Below are positions 11,141 to 19,840 of a stretch of DNA of 64,000 bases, in pieces. How positions within the stretch are numbered: the first letter of the stretch is position 1; the number at the start of each line of letters is the position of its first letter. Both the position numbers and the translations under genes were made by a program. The notes below the pieces were generated by a model. It was not told the origin of the DNA, did not search any database, and saw only the letters and a program-made list of their open reading frames with translations. The stretch is from contig NZ_NEVL01000003.1 in NCBI RefSeq assembly GCF_002261335.1, forward strand, positions 682,001 through 746,000, in the 5' to 3' direction. Origin of the DNA: Bordetella genomosp. 1. GTDB lineage: Bacteria > Pseudomonadota > Gammaproteobacteria > Burkholderiales > Burkholderiaceae_B.

Positions 11141-12454
11141 ATGCGACCCCAACGTCTCGCACTCACTTTCGCGGCCCTGATGGCCGCCTTCGCGGGTGTC
11201 TCGGCCCACGCCGCCACCGAAATCCAGTTCTGGCACTCGATGGAAGGCGCCCTGGGCGACCGCGTCAACGGCCTGGTGGAAGAATTCAACAAGGCCAACC
11301 CTGACTACCAGGTCAAGGCGGTCTACAAGGGCAACTACGGTGAGTCGATGAACGCGGGCATCGCGGCGTTCCGCGCCGGCAACGCCCCCGACATCCTGCA
11401 GGTGTTCGAAGTCGGCACCGCGACCATGATGTACGCCAAGGGCGCCGTCAAGCCGGTGCAGCAGATGTCCGAGGAAGCGGGCGACCCGATCGATCCGAAG
11501 GCCTTCATCGGCGCGGTCGCGGGCTACTACTCCTCGCCCGAGGGCAAGCTGGTGTCGATGCCGTTCAACAGCTCGACCGTGGTGTTCTACTACAACAAGG
11601 ACGCCTTCAAGAAGGCCGGCCTGGATCCCGAGAAGCCCCCCAAGACCTGGGAAGAGCTGGCCGCCGCGGGCGCCAAGCTGAAGGCCGCCGGCCAGGAGTG
11701 CGGCTACACCACCTCGTGGCCGTCCTGGACCCAGCTCGAAACCTTCTCGGCCTGGCACAACGTGCCGTACGCCACCAAGGACAACGGCTTCGGCGGCCTG
11801 GACGCCCGTATCGCCGTCGACACCCCGCTGCACGTGCGCCACCTCGAAAACCTGGCCAAGCTGGGCAAGGAAGGCATCTTCATGTACGGCGGGCGCGGCG
11901 ACGAGCCGAACTCGCTGTTCATCAGCGGCAAGTGCGCCATGATCACCGGTTCGAGCGGCCTGCGCGCGAACATCGCCAAGAACGCCAAGTTCGAGTTCGG
12001 CACCTCCACCGTGCCCTACTACGCCGACGTGCAAGGCGCGCCGCAGAACACCATCATCGGCGGCGCCTCGCTGTGGGTCTTCGCCAACAAGAAGCCCGAG
12101 GTCTACAAGGGCGTGACCAAGTTCTTCAAGTTCCTGGCCTCGCCCGAAACCGCCGCCAAGTGGCACCAGCAGACCGGCTACGTGCCGGTCACCGTGGCCG
12201 CCTACGAGCTGACCCAGAAGCAGGGCTTCTACGACAAGAATCCCGGCACCGACGTCGGCGTCAAGCAGCTCAACGTGCAGACCACCGCCCAATCGCGCGG
12301 CCTGCGCCTGGGTTACCTGCCGCAGATCCGTGAGATCGAAGACGCCGAGATCGAGCGTATCGTGTCCGGCAAGACGACCGCCAAGGATGGTCTGGCGAAC
12401 ATCGTCAAGCGTGGCAACGAACTGCTGGAAAAGTTCGAAAAGAGCGTGAAGTAA
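11141..12454 (+). CDS. ugpB: sn-Glycerol-3-phosphate ABC transporter periplasmic binding protein UgpB
   Basis: This 437-residue extracytoplasmic solute-binding protein has a signal peptide (LALTFAALMAAFAGVSAHA, mature start ATEIQFWHSMEG) and the UgpB pattern LVEEFNKANPDYQVKAVYKGNY, DILQVFEVGTATMMYA, MPFNSSTVVFYYNKDAFKKAGL and TSWPSWTQLETFSAWHN. The ATG is preceded by GGAGGA. It captures glycerol-3-phosphate or glycerophosphodiesters for the UgpAE permease encoded downstream. Length matches E. coli UgpB (438). Placement after tandem Pho-box repeats suggests induction by phosphate limitation. Confidence 0.95.
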   Translation: MRPQRLALTFAALMAAFAGVSAHAATEIQFWHSMEGALGDRVNGLVEEFNKANPDYQVKAVYKGNYGESMNAGIAAFRAGNAPDILQVFEVGTATMMYAKGAVKPVQQMSEEAGDPIDPKAFIGAVAGYYSSPEGKLVSMPFNSSTVVFYYNKDAFKKAGLDPEKPPKTWEELAAAGAKLKAAGQECGYTTSWPSWTQLETFSAWHNVPYATKDNGFGGLDARIAVDTPLHVRHLENLAKLGKEGIFMYGGRGDEPNSLFISGKCAMITGSSGLRANIAKNAKFEFGTSTVPYYADVQGAPQNTIIGGASLWVFANKKPEVYKGVTKFFKFLASPETAAKWHQQTGYVPVTVAAYELTQKQGFYDKNPGTDVGVKQLNVQTTAQSRGLRLGYLPQIREIEDAEIERIVSGKTTAKDGLANIVKRGNELLEKFEKSVK

Positions 12455-12474
12455 ACACCGGGGCGCGTCCCACT

Positions 12475-12520
12475 GGCCCGTCGGCACCGGCATTTCCGGG
12501 ACGACGGGCCTGTCGTTTAT
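12475..12520 (+). terminator. Intercistronic hairpin (attenuator) after ugpB
   Basis: A perfect 9-bp stem (GGCCCGTCG at 12475-12483, CGACGGGCC at 12502-12510) is followed by the U-containing TGTCGTTTAT. It lies 20 bp after ugpB within the 275-bp gap before ugpA. It probably reduces permease relative to binding-protein expression. The rest of that gap (to 12729) shows no gene. Confidence 0.55.
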
Positions 12521-12729
12521 GATGCAGCCGCAGCTGCCGCCCTGCCCGGTTTCCGGGCGCGACCGGCAGACTGCGGAATTTTCGTTTCGAGGGGTGCCGT
12601 TGCCCTCGACACCGGCCTGACGGGCGCCCTGCCCGGCCTGCCTCCCGCCGCCGGGCTGTGTCTCCGGCCGGCGCAGTACCGGTGGCGCCCGCGCGCCGCT
12701 TTCATTGAATCCTCCAAGGCATCCGCCCC

Positions 12730-13611
12730 ATGGAAAAACGTGTAGTTTTCGGCCATAAAACGCTGCCCTATCTGCTGCTCGCCCCGCAGTTGATCATCAC
12801 GGTGGTGTTCTTCTTCCTGCCCGCCGGGCAGGCCATGTGGCAGTCGCTGCGTCTCGAAGACGCCTTCGGACTGTCCTCGGAATTCGTGGGCCTGGCGAAC
12901 TTCGCCGAGCTGTTCTCGCAGGACAGCTACCTCGACTCCTTCCGCGTCACCGCCATCTTCTCGGCGCTGGTCGCCTTCGTCGGCCTGTCCGTGTCGCTGC
13001 TGCTGGCCGTGATGGCAGACCGCGTGATCCGCGGCGCCGGCCTCTACAAGACCCTGTTGATCTGGCCGTACGCGGTCGCGCCCGCCGTGGTCGGCGTGCT
13101 GTGGCTGTTCCTGTTCTCGCCGTCGGTCGGCATCCTGGCCGTTGCGCTCAACGGCATGGGCGTGCCCTGGAATCCGCGCCTCAACGGCGACCAGGCCCTC
13201 ACGCTGGTGCTGATCGCGGCCGTCTGGAAGCAGATCTCGTACAACTTCCTGTTCTTCCTGGCCGGCCTGCAGTCGATCCCGCGCTCGCTGATCGAGGCCG
13301 CCGCGATCGACGGCGCCTCGCCGGCGCGGCGCTTCTGGACGATCGTGTTCCCGCTGCTCTCGCCCACCACCTTCTTCCTGCTGGTGGTCAACGTGATCTA
13401 CGCCTTCTTCGACACCTTCGCCGTGGTCGACACCACCACGCAGGGCGGTCCCGGCACGTCCACGTCGATCCTGGTCTACAAGGTCTATTCCGATGGCTTC
13501 CGCGGTCTGGACCTGGGTTCGTCGGCGGCGCAGTCGGTGGTGCTGATGTTCATCGTGGTGGCACTCACGGTGATCCAGTTCCGCTACATCGACCGCAAAG
13601 TGCAGTACTGA
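12730..13611 (+). CDS. ugpA: sn-Glycerol-3-phosphate ABC transporter permease UgpA
   Basis: This 293-residue inner-membrane permease, usual UgpA length, has six predicted helices. It contains the N-terminal [27 protein letters not shown] and the coupling loop [31 protein letters not shown] (EAA motif). The C-terminal [38 protein letters not shown] is typical of carbohydrate-type MalF-like permeases. It pairs with UgpE, encoded 26 bp downstream. Confidence 0.94.
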   Translation: MEKRVVFGHKTLPYLLLAPQLIITVVFFFLPAGQAMWQSLRLEDAFGLSSEFVGLANFAELFSQDSYLDSFRVTAIFSALVAFVGLSVSLLLAVMADRVIRGAGLYKTLLIWPYAVAPAVVGVLWLFLFSPSVGILAVALNGMGVPWNPRLNGDQALTLVLIAAVWKQISYNFLFFLAGLQSIPRSLIEAAAIDGASPARRFWTIVFPLLSPTTFFLLVVNVIYAFFDTFAVVDTTTQGGPGTSTSILVYKVYSDGFRGLDLGSSAAQSVVLMFIVVALTVIQFRYIDRKVQY

Positions 13612-13637
13612 ACCTAGACAGAAACAGGTATCGAATC

Positions 13638-14489
13638 ATGGTAGAACGCCGTCCCTGGCTGGACATTCTGGCCCACGTCATCCTGCTCTGCGGGGTGGCG
13701 CTGGTCGCCTTTCCGATTTACGTCACGTTTGTCGCCTCGACCCAGACCGCGCAGGAAGTCGCTTCCGCGCCGATGTCGCTGATCCCCGGCAAGCACTTCA
13801 TCGACAACTACATGCAGGCGCTGTTCGCCGGCTCCGGCGGTGGCTCGTCGGGCACGCCGGTCGCGCGCATGATGTACGTGAGCCTGATCATGGCCCTGGC
13901 GATCTCGCTGGGCAAGATCCTGATCTCGCTGCTGTCGGCCTTCGCGGTGGTGTACTTCCGCTTCCCGGGCCGCATGTTCTTTTTCTGGATGATCTTCGTC
14001 ACGCTGATGCTGCCGGTCGAGGTGCGCATCGCCCCGACCTACAAGGTCGTGGCCGACCTCGGCATGCTCAACAGCTACGCCGGCCTGACGCTGCCGCTGA
14101 TCGCCTCCGCCACCGCCACCTTCCTGTTCCGCCAGTTCTTCCTGACGGTGCCGGACGAGCTGGTGGAAGCGGCGCGCATCGACGGCGCCGGTCCGGTGCG
14201 CTTCTTCCGCGACGTGCTGATGCCGCTGTCGCGCACCAGCATCGCGGCGCTGTTCGTGATCCAGTTCATCTACGGCTGGAACCAATACCTGTGGCCGCTG
14301 CTGGTCACGACCCAGGAAGACATGTACCCGGTGGTCATCGGCATCAAGCGCATGATCAGCGGCGGTGACAGCGTCACCGAATGGAACATCACCATGGCGA
14401 CCGCCATCCTGGCCATGATCCCGCCCGCGCTGGTGGTGATCCTGATGCAGAAATGGTTCGTCAAGGGCCTGGTCGACACCGAGAAATAA
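13638..14489 (+). CDS. ugpE: sn-Glycerol-3-phosphate ABC transporter permease UgpE
   Basis: This is the second permease subunit, 283 residues (E. coli UgpE is 281). The ATG at 13638 opens [26 protein letters not shown], matching the UgpE N-terminus. The conserved coupling loop is [30 protein letters not shown], and [41 protein letters not shown] is a strong UgpE signature. It ends with a basic [14 protein letters not shown] tail. It forms the transmembrane channel with UgpA. Confidence 0.95.
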   Translation: MVERRPWLDILAHVILLCGVALVAFPIYVTFVASTQTAQEVASAPMSLIPGKHFIDNYMQALFAGSGGGSSGTPVARMMYVSLIMALAISLGKILISLLSAFAVVYFRFPGRMFFFWMIFVTLMLPVEVRIAPTYKVVADLGMLNSYAGLTLPLIASATATFLFRQFFLTVPDELVEAARIDGAGPVRFFRDVLMPLSRTSIAALFVIQFIYGWNQYLWPLLVTTQEDMYPVVIGIKRMISGGDSVTEWNITMATAILAMIPPALVVILMQKWFVKGLVDTEK

Positions 14490-14535
14490 GGCGCAACCGG
14501 CCTTCCCGAACAAGATTACGCAGACGAAGAAACAC

Positions 14536-15624
14536 ATGGCTACCCTCAGCTTTCGCAACGTAAAGAAAACCTACGCCGGCAACGTGCCGGTGATCCATGG
14601 CATCGACATGGAGATCAAGGATGGCGAGTTCATCGTCATCGTCGGTCCGTCGGGCTGCGGCAAATCCACGCTGATGCGCATGGTCGCCGGCCTGGAGACC
14701 GTGACCAGCGGCGACATCCTCATCGACGACAAGCCGGTGAACAACCTGGAACCCGCCGAACGCGACATCGCGATGGTGTTCCAGAACTACGCGCTCTATC
14801 CGCACATGAGCGTGTACGACAACATGGCCTACGGCCTGAAGATCCGCAAATTCTCCAAGGACGAGATCCGCAAGCGCGTCGAAGCCGCGGCCCAGATCCT
14901 GGAGCTCGGCAAGCTGCTCGACCGCCGTCCGCGCGCCCTCTCCGGCGGCCAGCGCCAGCGCGTCGCCATGGGCCGCGCCATCGTGCGCGAGCCCAAGGTC
15001 TTCCTGTTCGACGAGCCGCTCTCCAACCTCGACGCCAAGCTGCGCGTGGCGATGCGCCTGGAGATCCTGAAGCTGCACCGCCGCCTCAACACCACCAGCC
15101 TGTACGTGACGCACGACCAGGTCGAAGCCATGACGCTGGCGCACCGCATGGTCGTGATGTACCAGGGCGTGCCGGAACAGATCGGCACCCCGATGGAAGT
15201 GTTCGACAAGCCCGCCTCGACCTTCGTCGCCGGCTTCATCGGCTCGCCCCCGATGAACCTGATCGACGTGGCCGTCGCCGGCGACGGCACGGTGCAGACC
15301 GCCGACGGCCGCCCGCTCGACGTGTCGCCGCTGCAGGTGCCGGCGCAGGTGCGCGGCCGCAAGGTCGTGATGGGCATGCGCCCCGAGCACATGCTGCTCA
15401 ACGCGCCCGGCATCCCGGTCGAGATCGAAATGGTCGAGACGCTGGGCTCCGAGCAGCTGGTGCACGGCCGTTGCGGCAACACCATGCTGGTGGTGCGCTG
15501 CACGACGCGCCAGCTGTCGGAATCGCCGGCCAAGGTGGGCGACACGCTGAACATCGGCTCCGACGGCCGCCACGCGCTGCACTGGTTCGAGATCGACACC
15601 GGCCGCCGCGTCGAGGGCCTCTGA
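14536..15624 (+). CDS. ugpC: sn-Glycerol-3-phosphate import ATP-binding protein UgpC
   Basis: This 362-residue MalK-type ATPase has Walker [11 protein letters not shown]-loop [17 protein letters not shown], signature [16 protein letters not shown], Walker [16 protein letters not shown] and H-loop [15 protein letters not shown]-terminal TOBE/OB regulatory domain starts at about residue 240 ([25 protein letters not shown]). It energises UgpAE. Last gene of ugpBAEC, 19 bp before a strong terminator. MalK-type C-terminal domains are often regulatory, and in E. coli UgpC links uptake to phosphate status. Confidence 0.94.
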   Translation: MATLSFRNVKKTYAGNVPVIHGIDMEIKDGEFIVIVGPSGCGKSTLMRMVAGLETVTSGDILIDDKPVNNLEPAERDIAMVFQNYALYPHMSVYDNMAYGLKIRKFSKDEIRKRVEAAAQILELGKLLDRRPRALSGGQRQRVAMGRAIVREPKVFLFDEPLSNLDAKLRVAMRLEILKLHRRLNTTSLYVTHDQVEAMTLAHRMVVMYQGVPEQIGTPMEVFDKPASTFVAGFIGSPPMNLIDVAVAGDGTVQTADGRPLDVSPLQVPAQVRGRKVVMGMRPEHMLLNAPGIPVEIEMVETLGSEQLVHGRCGNTMLVVRCTTRQLSESPAKVGDTLNIGSDGRHALHWFEIDTGRRVEGL

Positions 15625-15642
15625 TCCTCGCTCGCGCACGAC

Positions 15643-15676
15643 AAAACGCCCGTCACGCGACGGGCGTTTTTGTTTT
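15643..15676. terminator. Bidirectional Rho-independent terminator between ugpC and rstB
   Basis: A 12-bp stem (AAAACGCCCGTC at 15643-15654, GACGGGCGTTTT at 15659-15670, loop ACGC) is followed by TGTTTTT on the plus strand. It lies 19 bp after ugpC and 19 bp beyond the convergent histidine kinase gene. Confidence 0.88.
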
Positions 15677-15694
15677 TGCGGCCGCGGCCGGAAC

Positions 15695-17020
15695 TCAGGC
15701 CGGGGCCGGCGCCTCCGGCCAGGTCAGCATGAAGCGCGCGCCGCCCAGCGGGCTGTCGAGCACCTGCACGGCGCCACCGTGGTTGGCCGCGATGCGCGCG
15801 ACGATGGCCAGGCCGAGGCCGACGCCGCCGGTGTCGCGGCCGCGGCTCTCGTCGAGCCGGATGAAGGGTTCGAACAGGCGCTGGCGGTCGGCCACGTCGA
15901 TGCCCGGGCCGTCGTCGTCGACGATCAGCGCGTAGCCGCCCTGCCCGTGCGACTCGAGCGCGATCTCGACCTGGCTGCGCGCATGGCGCACGGCGTTCTG
16001 CACCAGGTTGCCGAGCGCGCGCGTCATGTCGCGCGGCTGCAGCCGCACCCGCGCGGGGCCGCCGGGGCGCACCCGCAGCGCCACCCCGCGTCGGGCGCCG
16101 TCGCGTCGGGCGCCGTCGCGTTCGTGCTGCGCGCAGGCCTCGCCGAGCCAGTCGCGCACGTCCACGTCTTCCTGCGCCAGCGCGCCACCCGGCGGGCGCT
16201 CCAGGCGCGCGTACACCAGCAGCTCCGCCACCATGGCGTCGAGCTCGGCCACGTCGCCCTGCATGTCGCCGATCAGGCTGGCGCGGCGCGCAGGGTCGGC
16301 CTCCGCACGCAGCATGTCGAGCTCGAAACTCAGGCGCGCCACCGGCGTGCGCAGCTCGTGCGACACGGCATTCGTGAGACTGCGCTGGTTGTCGATCAGC
16401 GCGGCGATGCGCTCGGCCATGTGATTGAACGCGCCGCTCACATGACGCAGGCCGGAGAAGCGCGAGCTGCGCGCGCGCACGGCCAGGTCGCCCTGCGCCA
16501 TGCGCAGCGCGGCCTGGCGCAGCGCGTCGAGGTCGCGCCACATGGGCCAGACCCACAGGGCCAGCAGGATCAGCCCCAGCAGCAGGATGACAAAGGCATA
16601 GGCCACCACCACGATCCAGTTCACGATCGGCGGATCGGCCGGCAGCCGGATCTCCAGCCACTGCCGCGGCTCGCCGGCGAGCGGCGCGATGTAGGTCCGG
16701 TAATCGTCGCGCATCAGGAAGCGGCCGGCCGCGAGCTGGGTGATCTCGCCGCGGGTCGGCACCACTTCGTCGGCCTGCAGCAGCCGCAGCTCCAGCCCGT
16801 AGTGCGGCCGCAGCGCGGTCTGGAGATAGTGTTCGCGCCCGGCGGGGGGCACCGGGTCGAGCGCGGTGCGCAGCGCGAACACCTGGCCGCGCACGGCATC
16901 GTAGGAATAGTCGGCCGTGATCGAATCGAACAGATACTCGGCCGCGCGGTTCACCACCTGGGTCGACACGATGGTGCCCACCACCAGCACCACGAACAGG
17001 CGCAGCAGGAACTTAAGCAA
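15695..17020 (-). CDS. rstB: Sensor histidine kinase, RstB-like
   Basis: This 441-residue inner-membrane sensor kinase has TM1 (about 4-22), a periplasmic domain of about 110 residues, TM2 (about 134-158), HAMP, HisKA with SHELRTPVARL (phosphoacceptor His221), and an HATPase with N box LGNLVQNAVRHA, G1 DDDGPGID and G2 GGVGLGLAI. The NAVSHELRTPVARLSFELDML segment and length resemble RstB of the RstAB system. The start codon is an unusual TTG at 17020, supported by GGGGAG eight bases upstream and an 8-bp overlap with the response regulator gene; no better ATG is near. A perfect 15-bp tandem duplication encodes RDGARRDGAR near residue 300. The stimulus is unknown. Confidence 0.85.
   Translation of the reverse strand: MLKFLLRLFVVLVVGTIVSTQVVNRAAEYLFDSITADYSYDAVRGQVFALRTALDPVPPAGREHYLQTALRPHYGLELRLLQADEVVPTRGEITQLAAGRFLMRDDYRTYIAPLAGEPRQWLEIRLPADPPIVNWIVVVAYAFVILLLGLILLALWVWPMWRDLDALRQAALRMAQGDLAVRARSSRFSGLRHVSGAFNHMAERIAALIDNQRSLTNAVSHELRTPVARLSFELDMLRAEADPARRASLIGDMQGDVAELDAMVAELLVYARLERPPGGALAQEDVDVRDWLGEACAQHERDGARRDGARRGVALRVRPGGPARVRLQPRDMTRALGNLVQNAVRHARSQVEIALESHGQGGYALIVDDDGPGIDVADRQRLFEPFIRLDESRGRDTGGVGLGLAIVARIAANHGGAVQVLDSPLGGARFMLTWPEAPAPA
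16089..16118. repeat. Perfect 15-bp tandem duplication inside the histidine kinase gene
   Basis: Two exact copies of a 15-bp unit (16089-16103 and 16104-16118) duplicate five codons, giving RDGAR twice in the linker between the HisKA and ATPase domains. The reading frame is kept. It may vary in copy number between strains. Confidence 0.85.
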
Positions 17021-17714
17021 GGTTGCTCTCCCCTTCGAGCAGCGAAAACAAATAGCCCTTGCCCCACACCGTCTTGATGCGCAGCGGATCGCGCGGGTCG
17101 TCGTCGAGCTTGCGGCGCAGCTTGCTCACGCAGACATCCACGCTGCGGTCCAGGCCGTTGAATTCGATGCCGCGCACCGCGTTGAGCAGGTCGTCGCGCG
17201 TGAGCACCTGGCCGGCGTGGCTGGCCAGCGCCCACAGCATCTCGAACTCCATCGTGGTCAGGTCCACCTCGGCATCGCCCAGATGCACGCTGCGCGCCGA
17301 GCGGTCGATCTGCAGCCTGCCGAACACCAGGCGGGTGCGCGTCTCCGGCGCGCTGGTCTGGCGCCGCAGCAGCGCCCGCACCCGCGCCAGGAGCACGCGC
17401 GGCTCCACCGGCTTGATCACGTAGTCGTCGGCGCCGGACTCCAGACCCAGGATCTGGTCCAGGTCGTCTTCGCGCGCCGTCAGCATCAGGATCGGCGTGG
17501 CGCTGAACGCGCGCAGGTCGCGGCACACCTGCAGGCCGTCGCGGCCGGGCAGCATCAGGTCGAGCAGCACCACGTCGGGCTGCGCCTGCACGAAGGCATC
17601 GACCGCCTGGTCCCCGCGCCATGCCTGCGCCACCTCGAAGCCGTGGCTTTCCAGAAACTGCGCGATCAGGCGCGAGAGCTTGACATCGTCTTCGACGATC
17701 AAGGCTTTGGTCAT
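17013..17714 (-). CDS. rstA: OmpR-family response regulator, RstA-like
   Basis: This response regulator has a receiver domain (VEDDVKLSRLI, phosphoacceptor in VVLLDLMLPGRDG at about Asp52, MLTAREDDLD, VIKPVEPRVLLARVRALLRR) and a winged-helix DNA-binding domain (LGDAEVDLTTMEFEMLWALASHAGQVLTRDDLL, DRSVDVCVSKLRRKL, IKTVWGKGYLF). The KPVEPRVLLAR segment, in place of KPF, is characteristic of RstA. I chose ATG at 17714 (233 residues); a GTG four codons upstream (17726) is possible. It overlaps the kinase gene by 8 bp, so the pair is one transcription unit. Target genes are not evident. Confidence 0.88.
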   Translation of the reverse strand: MTKALIVEDDVKLSRLIAQFLESHGFEVAQAWRGDQAVDAFVQAQPDVVLLDLMLPGRDGLQVCRDLRAFSATPILMLTAREDDLDQILGLESGADDYVIKPVEPRVLLARVRALLRRQTSAPETRTRLVFGRLQIDRSARSVHLGDAEVDLTTMEFEMLWALASHAGQVLTRDDLLNAVRGIEFNGLDRSVDVCVSKLRRKLDDDPRDPLRIKTVWGKGYLFSLLEGESNLA

Positions 17715-17750
17715 GACAGCGTCCACCGGATGCCGCGCGGGCGGCGGGAT

Positions 17751-17786
17751 GAAAAAAGCCGGGCGCGACAGGTTCGCCGCCCGGCT
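17751..17786 (-). terminator. Rho-independent terminator downstream of the second liv binding-protein gene
   Basis: A 9-bp GC stem (AGCCGGGCG at 17757-17765, CGCCCGGCT at 17778-17786) is followed on the minus strand by six U residues (complement of 17752-17757). It separates the binding-protein gene from rstA. Confidence 0.85.
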
Positions 17787-17826
17787 GGCGCGGCCCGCGC
17801 GGGGCCGTGCGTCTCACATGGCTGGA

Positions 17827-18957
17827 TTACTTGTAGGCGGTCTTGCTGCCATCCTTGTGCCAGGTAAAGACCTGGAACTCGAAGTCGGTCAGGTCGCCCT
17901 GCTTGTTCCAGGCGGTCTTGCCGATCGGGGTGTTGAAGCTGTTGGCGTGCAGGTATTGCGCGACCTTGCCCGGATCGGTGCTGCCCGCGCCCTTGATGCC
18001 GTCGGCGATCACTTGCGTGGCGGCATAGGCGGTGAGCTGGAAGGCGCCGTTCGGGTTGCGCTTCTTGTCCTTGAAGGCCTTCACGATCTCGGCGTTGGCC
18101 GGGTTTTCGGTGAAATCGGCCGGCAGCGTCAGCAGCATGCCCTCGGAGGCGTCGCCCGCGATCGCGTTGATATCGGGATTGCCCACGCCCTCGGGACCCA
18201 TGAACTTGGCCTTCACGCCCTGTTCGGCGGCCTGGCGCAGCAGCAGGCCCATTTCGGGGTGGTAGCCGCCGTAGTAGACGAAGTCGACGCCGTTGCTCTT
18301 GAGCTTGGTGATGACGGCCGAGTAGTCGCTGTCGCCGGCATTGATGCCTTCGAACACGGCGACCTTCACGCCGCCCTTCTCCAGCGTGTCTTTCACGGCG
18401 GTGGCGATGCCCTGGCCATACGACTGCTTGTCGTGCAGCACGGCGACGGTCTTGGGCTTGATCTTCTCGAGCACGAACTTGGCGGCGGCGGGACCCTGCT
18501 GGTCGTCGCGGCCGATGGTACGGAAGATGAACTCGTAGTTCTTGCCATCGGTGACGGCGGGCGAGGTGGCCGACGGGGTCACCATCACGACGCCTTCGTT
18601 GTTGTAGATGTCGGTGGCGGCGATGGTGGCGCCCGAGCACACGTGGCCCACGACGAAACCGATCTTGCCATTGACCACGCGGTTGGCGGCCACCGGGCCC
18701 TGCTTGGGTTCGCAGGCGTCGTCGATCACGACGGCCTCGAGTTTCTTGCCATCCACGCCGCCGGCCGCATTGATGCGCTCGATCGCGGTGTTGACGCCTT
18801 CGCGCACCATGTCGCCGTATTGGGTGACCGGACCGGTGGTCGGGCCGACCACGCCGATCTTGATCGAGTCGGCCGCGTGCGCGCCGCTGGCGAAGGCCAG
18901 ACCGGCCGTCATCCCGAGCGCGGCAATCACCGGAGCCAGACGAAAGGTTTTCTTCAT
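17827..18957 (-). CDS. Branched-chain amino-acid type periplasmic binding protein (second copy, stand-alone)
   Basis: This 376-residue Peripla_BP_6 protein starts at the ATG at 18957 (AGGAG eight bases upstream) and has a signal peptide ending FASGAHA before ADSIKIG. It is strongly similar to the LivK at 8056-9171: shared TQYGD, DDACEPKQ, AANRVVN, HVCSG, RTIGRDDQQGP and GPEGVGNPD patterns with the same cysteine pair. No permease or ATPase genes adjoin it, and a terminator follows at once. It probably feeds the LivHMGF complex encoded 11 kb away with a different ligand range, as LivJ and LivK share one transporter in E. coli. Ligand unknown. Confidence 0.9.
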   Translation of the reverse strand: MKKTFRLAPVIAALGMTAGLAFASGAHAADSIKIGVVGPTTGPVTQYGDMVREGVNTAIERINAAGGVDGKKLEAVVIDDACEPKQGPVAANRVVNGKIGFVVGHVCSGATIAATDIYNNEGVVMVTPSATSPAVTDGKNYEFIFRTIGRDDQQGPAAAKFVLEKIKPKTVAVLHDKQSYGQGIATAVKDTLEKGGVKVAVFEGINAGDSDYSAVITKLKSNGVDFVYYGGYHPEMGLLLRQAAEQGVKAKFMGPEGVGNPDINAIAGDASEGMLLTLPADFTENPANAEIVKAFKDKKRNPNGAFQLTAYAATQVIADGIKGAGSTDPGKVAQYLHANSFNTPIGKTAWNKQGDLTDFEFQVFTWHKDGSKTAYK

Positions 18958-19173
18958 GGGCTTTACTCCTTCAAGGCTTGTAATCATTTGGTCTCACCGA
19001 CGGGTCACCGGCGTACCGGCCTCCTGAAAACCCGTCCTTCGGCCCGGCAAGCATACACTGAAAGACCGGGGCTTCCGACCACCCCATGGACGGCCGCCAT
19101 ATACGGCTCGCGGCATATGCAATCGCCTATTTATTCGTTTGCGTTCTTAAGCGCGGATTGCATCATTCTGTCC
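18958..19173. promoter_or_regulatory. Divergent promoter region, binding protein / hydrolase
   Basis: These 216 bp separate two divergent genes. The stretch 19090-19160 is AT-richer than its surroundings (catatacggc, gcaatcgcct, atttattcg), as expected for promoters. No exact -35/-10 pair could be fixed. Confidence 0.35.
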
Positions 19174-19788
19174 ATGAGACTTCAGCCCATCATCGTTCCC
19201 GGCTGGAAAGACTCCGGTCCCGGCCACTGGCAAACCCTCTGGGAGCAGCTCCTTCCCAACGCCCGGCGCTTGCGCCAGCGCGACTGGGAGAATCCGGAGC
19301 GCACCGAGTGGCTCGCAACCCTGTCGGCCGCCGTGGACCAGTCCGCCAGCCCGGTGCTCCTGGTCGCCCACAGCCTGGGCTGCCTGATCAGCGCCAGTCT
19401 GCCCGTGCCGCTGCGCGGCAAGGTCGCGGGCGCCCTGCTGGTCGCGCCTGCCGACGTGGAGCGCCCCAACGCCCCCGCGCTGTTGCGCAACTTCGGTCCG
19501 GTTCCGCGTCAGCCCCTGCCGTTTCAGAGCGTCGTGGTCGCGAGCGACGACGATCCCTACTGCCGCCTCGAGCGTGCGCGCCAGTTCGCGCAGGACTGGG
19601 GCAGCCGGCTGGTGGTGCTCGAAAATGCCGGCCATATCAACGCGGACAGCGGGCTGGGCGAATGGTCGCAGGGCCTGAAACTGCTGGGTGCGCTGCGCCG
19701 CCGTGCCAGCTGGCGCGTGTCGCCGCCGCCCGAGAAAATCCCGCCGGTGCCGCTCGCGCCGCTCGGGACACGTTTTTCCAATACCTGA
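19174..19788 (+). CDS. Alpha/beta hydrolase, RBBP9/YdeN family
   Basis: This 204-residue serine hydrolase of the RBBP9/YdeN type starts with the family motif IIVPGWKDSGPGHWQTLWEQLLP, has the nucleophile elbow LVAHSLGC, the acid region VVVASDDDPYCRLERARQFAQDWGS and catalytic His in ENAGHINADSGLGEWSQG. Members are small cytoplasmic hydrolases with mostly unknown substrates. It is monocistronic with its own terminator. The C-terminal tail (RVSPPPEKIPPVPLAPLGTRF) is proline-rich and not part of the fold. The ATG at 19174 begins exactly at the conserved domain. Confidence 0.85.
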   Translation: MRLQPIIVPGWKDSGPGHWQTLWEQLLPNARRLRQRDWENPERTEWLATLSAAVDQSASPVLLVAHSLGCLISASLPVPLRGKVAGALLVAPADVERPNAPALLRNFGPVPRQPLPFQSVVVASDDDPYCRLERARQFAQDWGSRLVVLENAGHINADSGLGEWSQGLKLLGALRRRASWRVSPPPEKIPPVPLAPLGTRFSNT

Positions 19789-19812
19789 GGCTGCCGCCGC
19801 CTGAAGGTTATT

Positions 19813-19840
19813 CGCCGCCCTCCGGGGCGGCGTTTTCTTT
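19813..19840 (+). terminator. Rho-independent terminator after the serine hydrolase gene
   Basis: An 8-bp stem (CGCCGCCC at 19813-19820, GGGCGGCG at 19825-19832) with a TCCG loop is followed by TTTTCTTT. It insulates the capsule locus on its left side. Confidence 0.85.
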
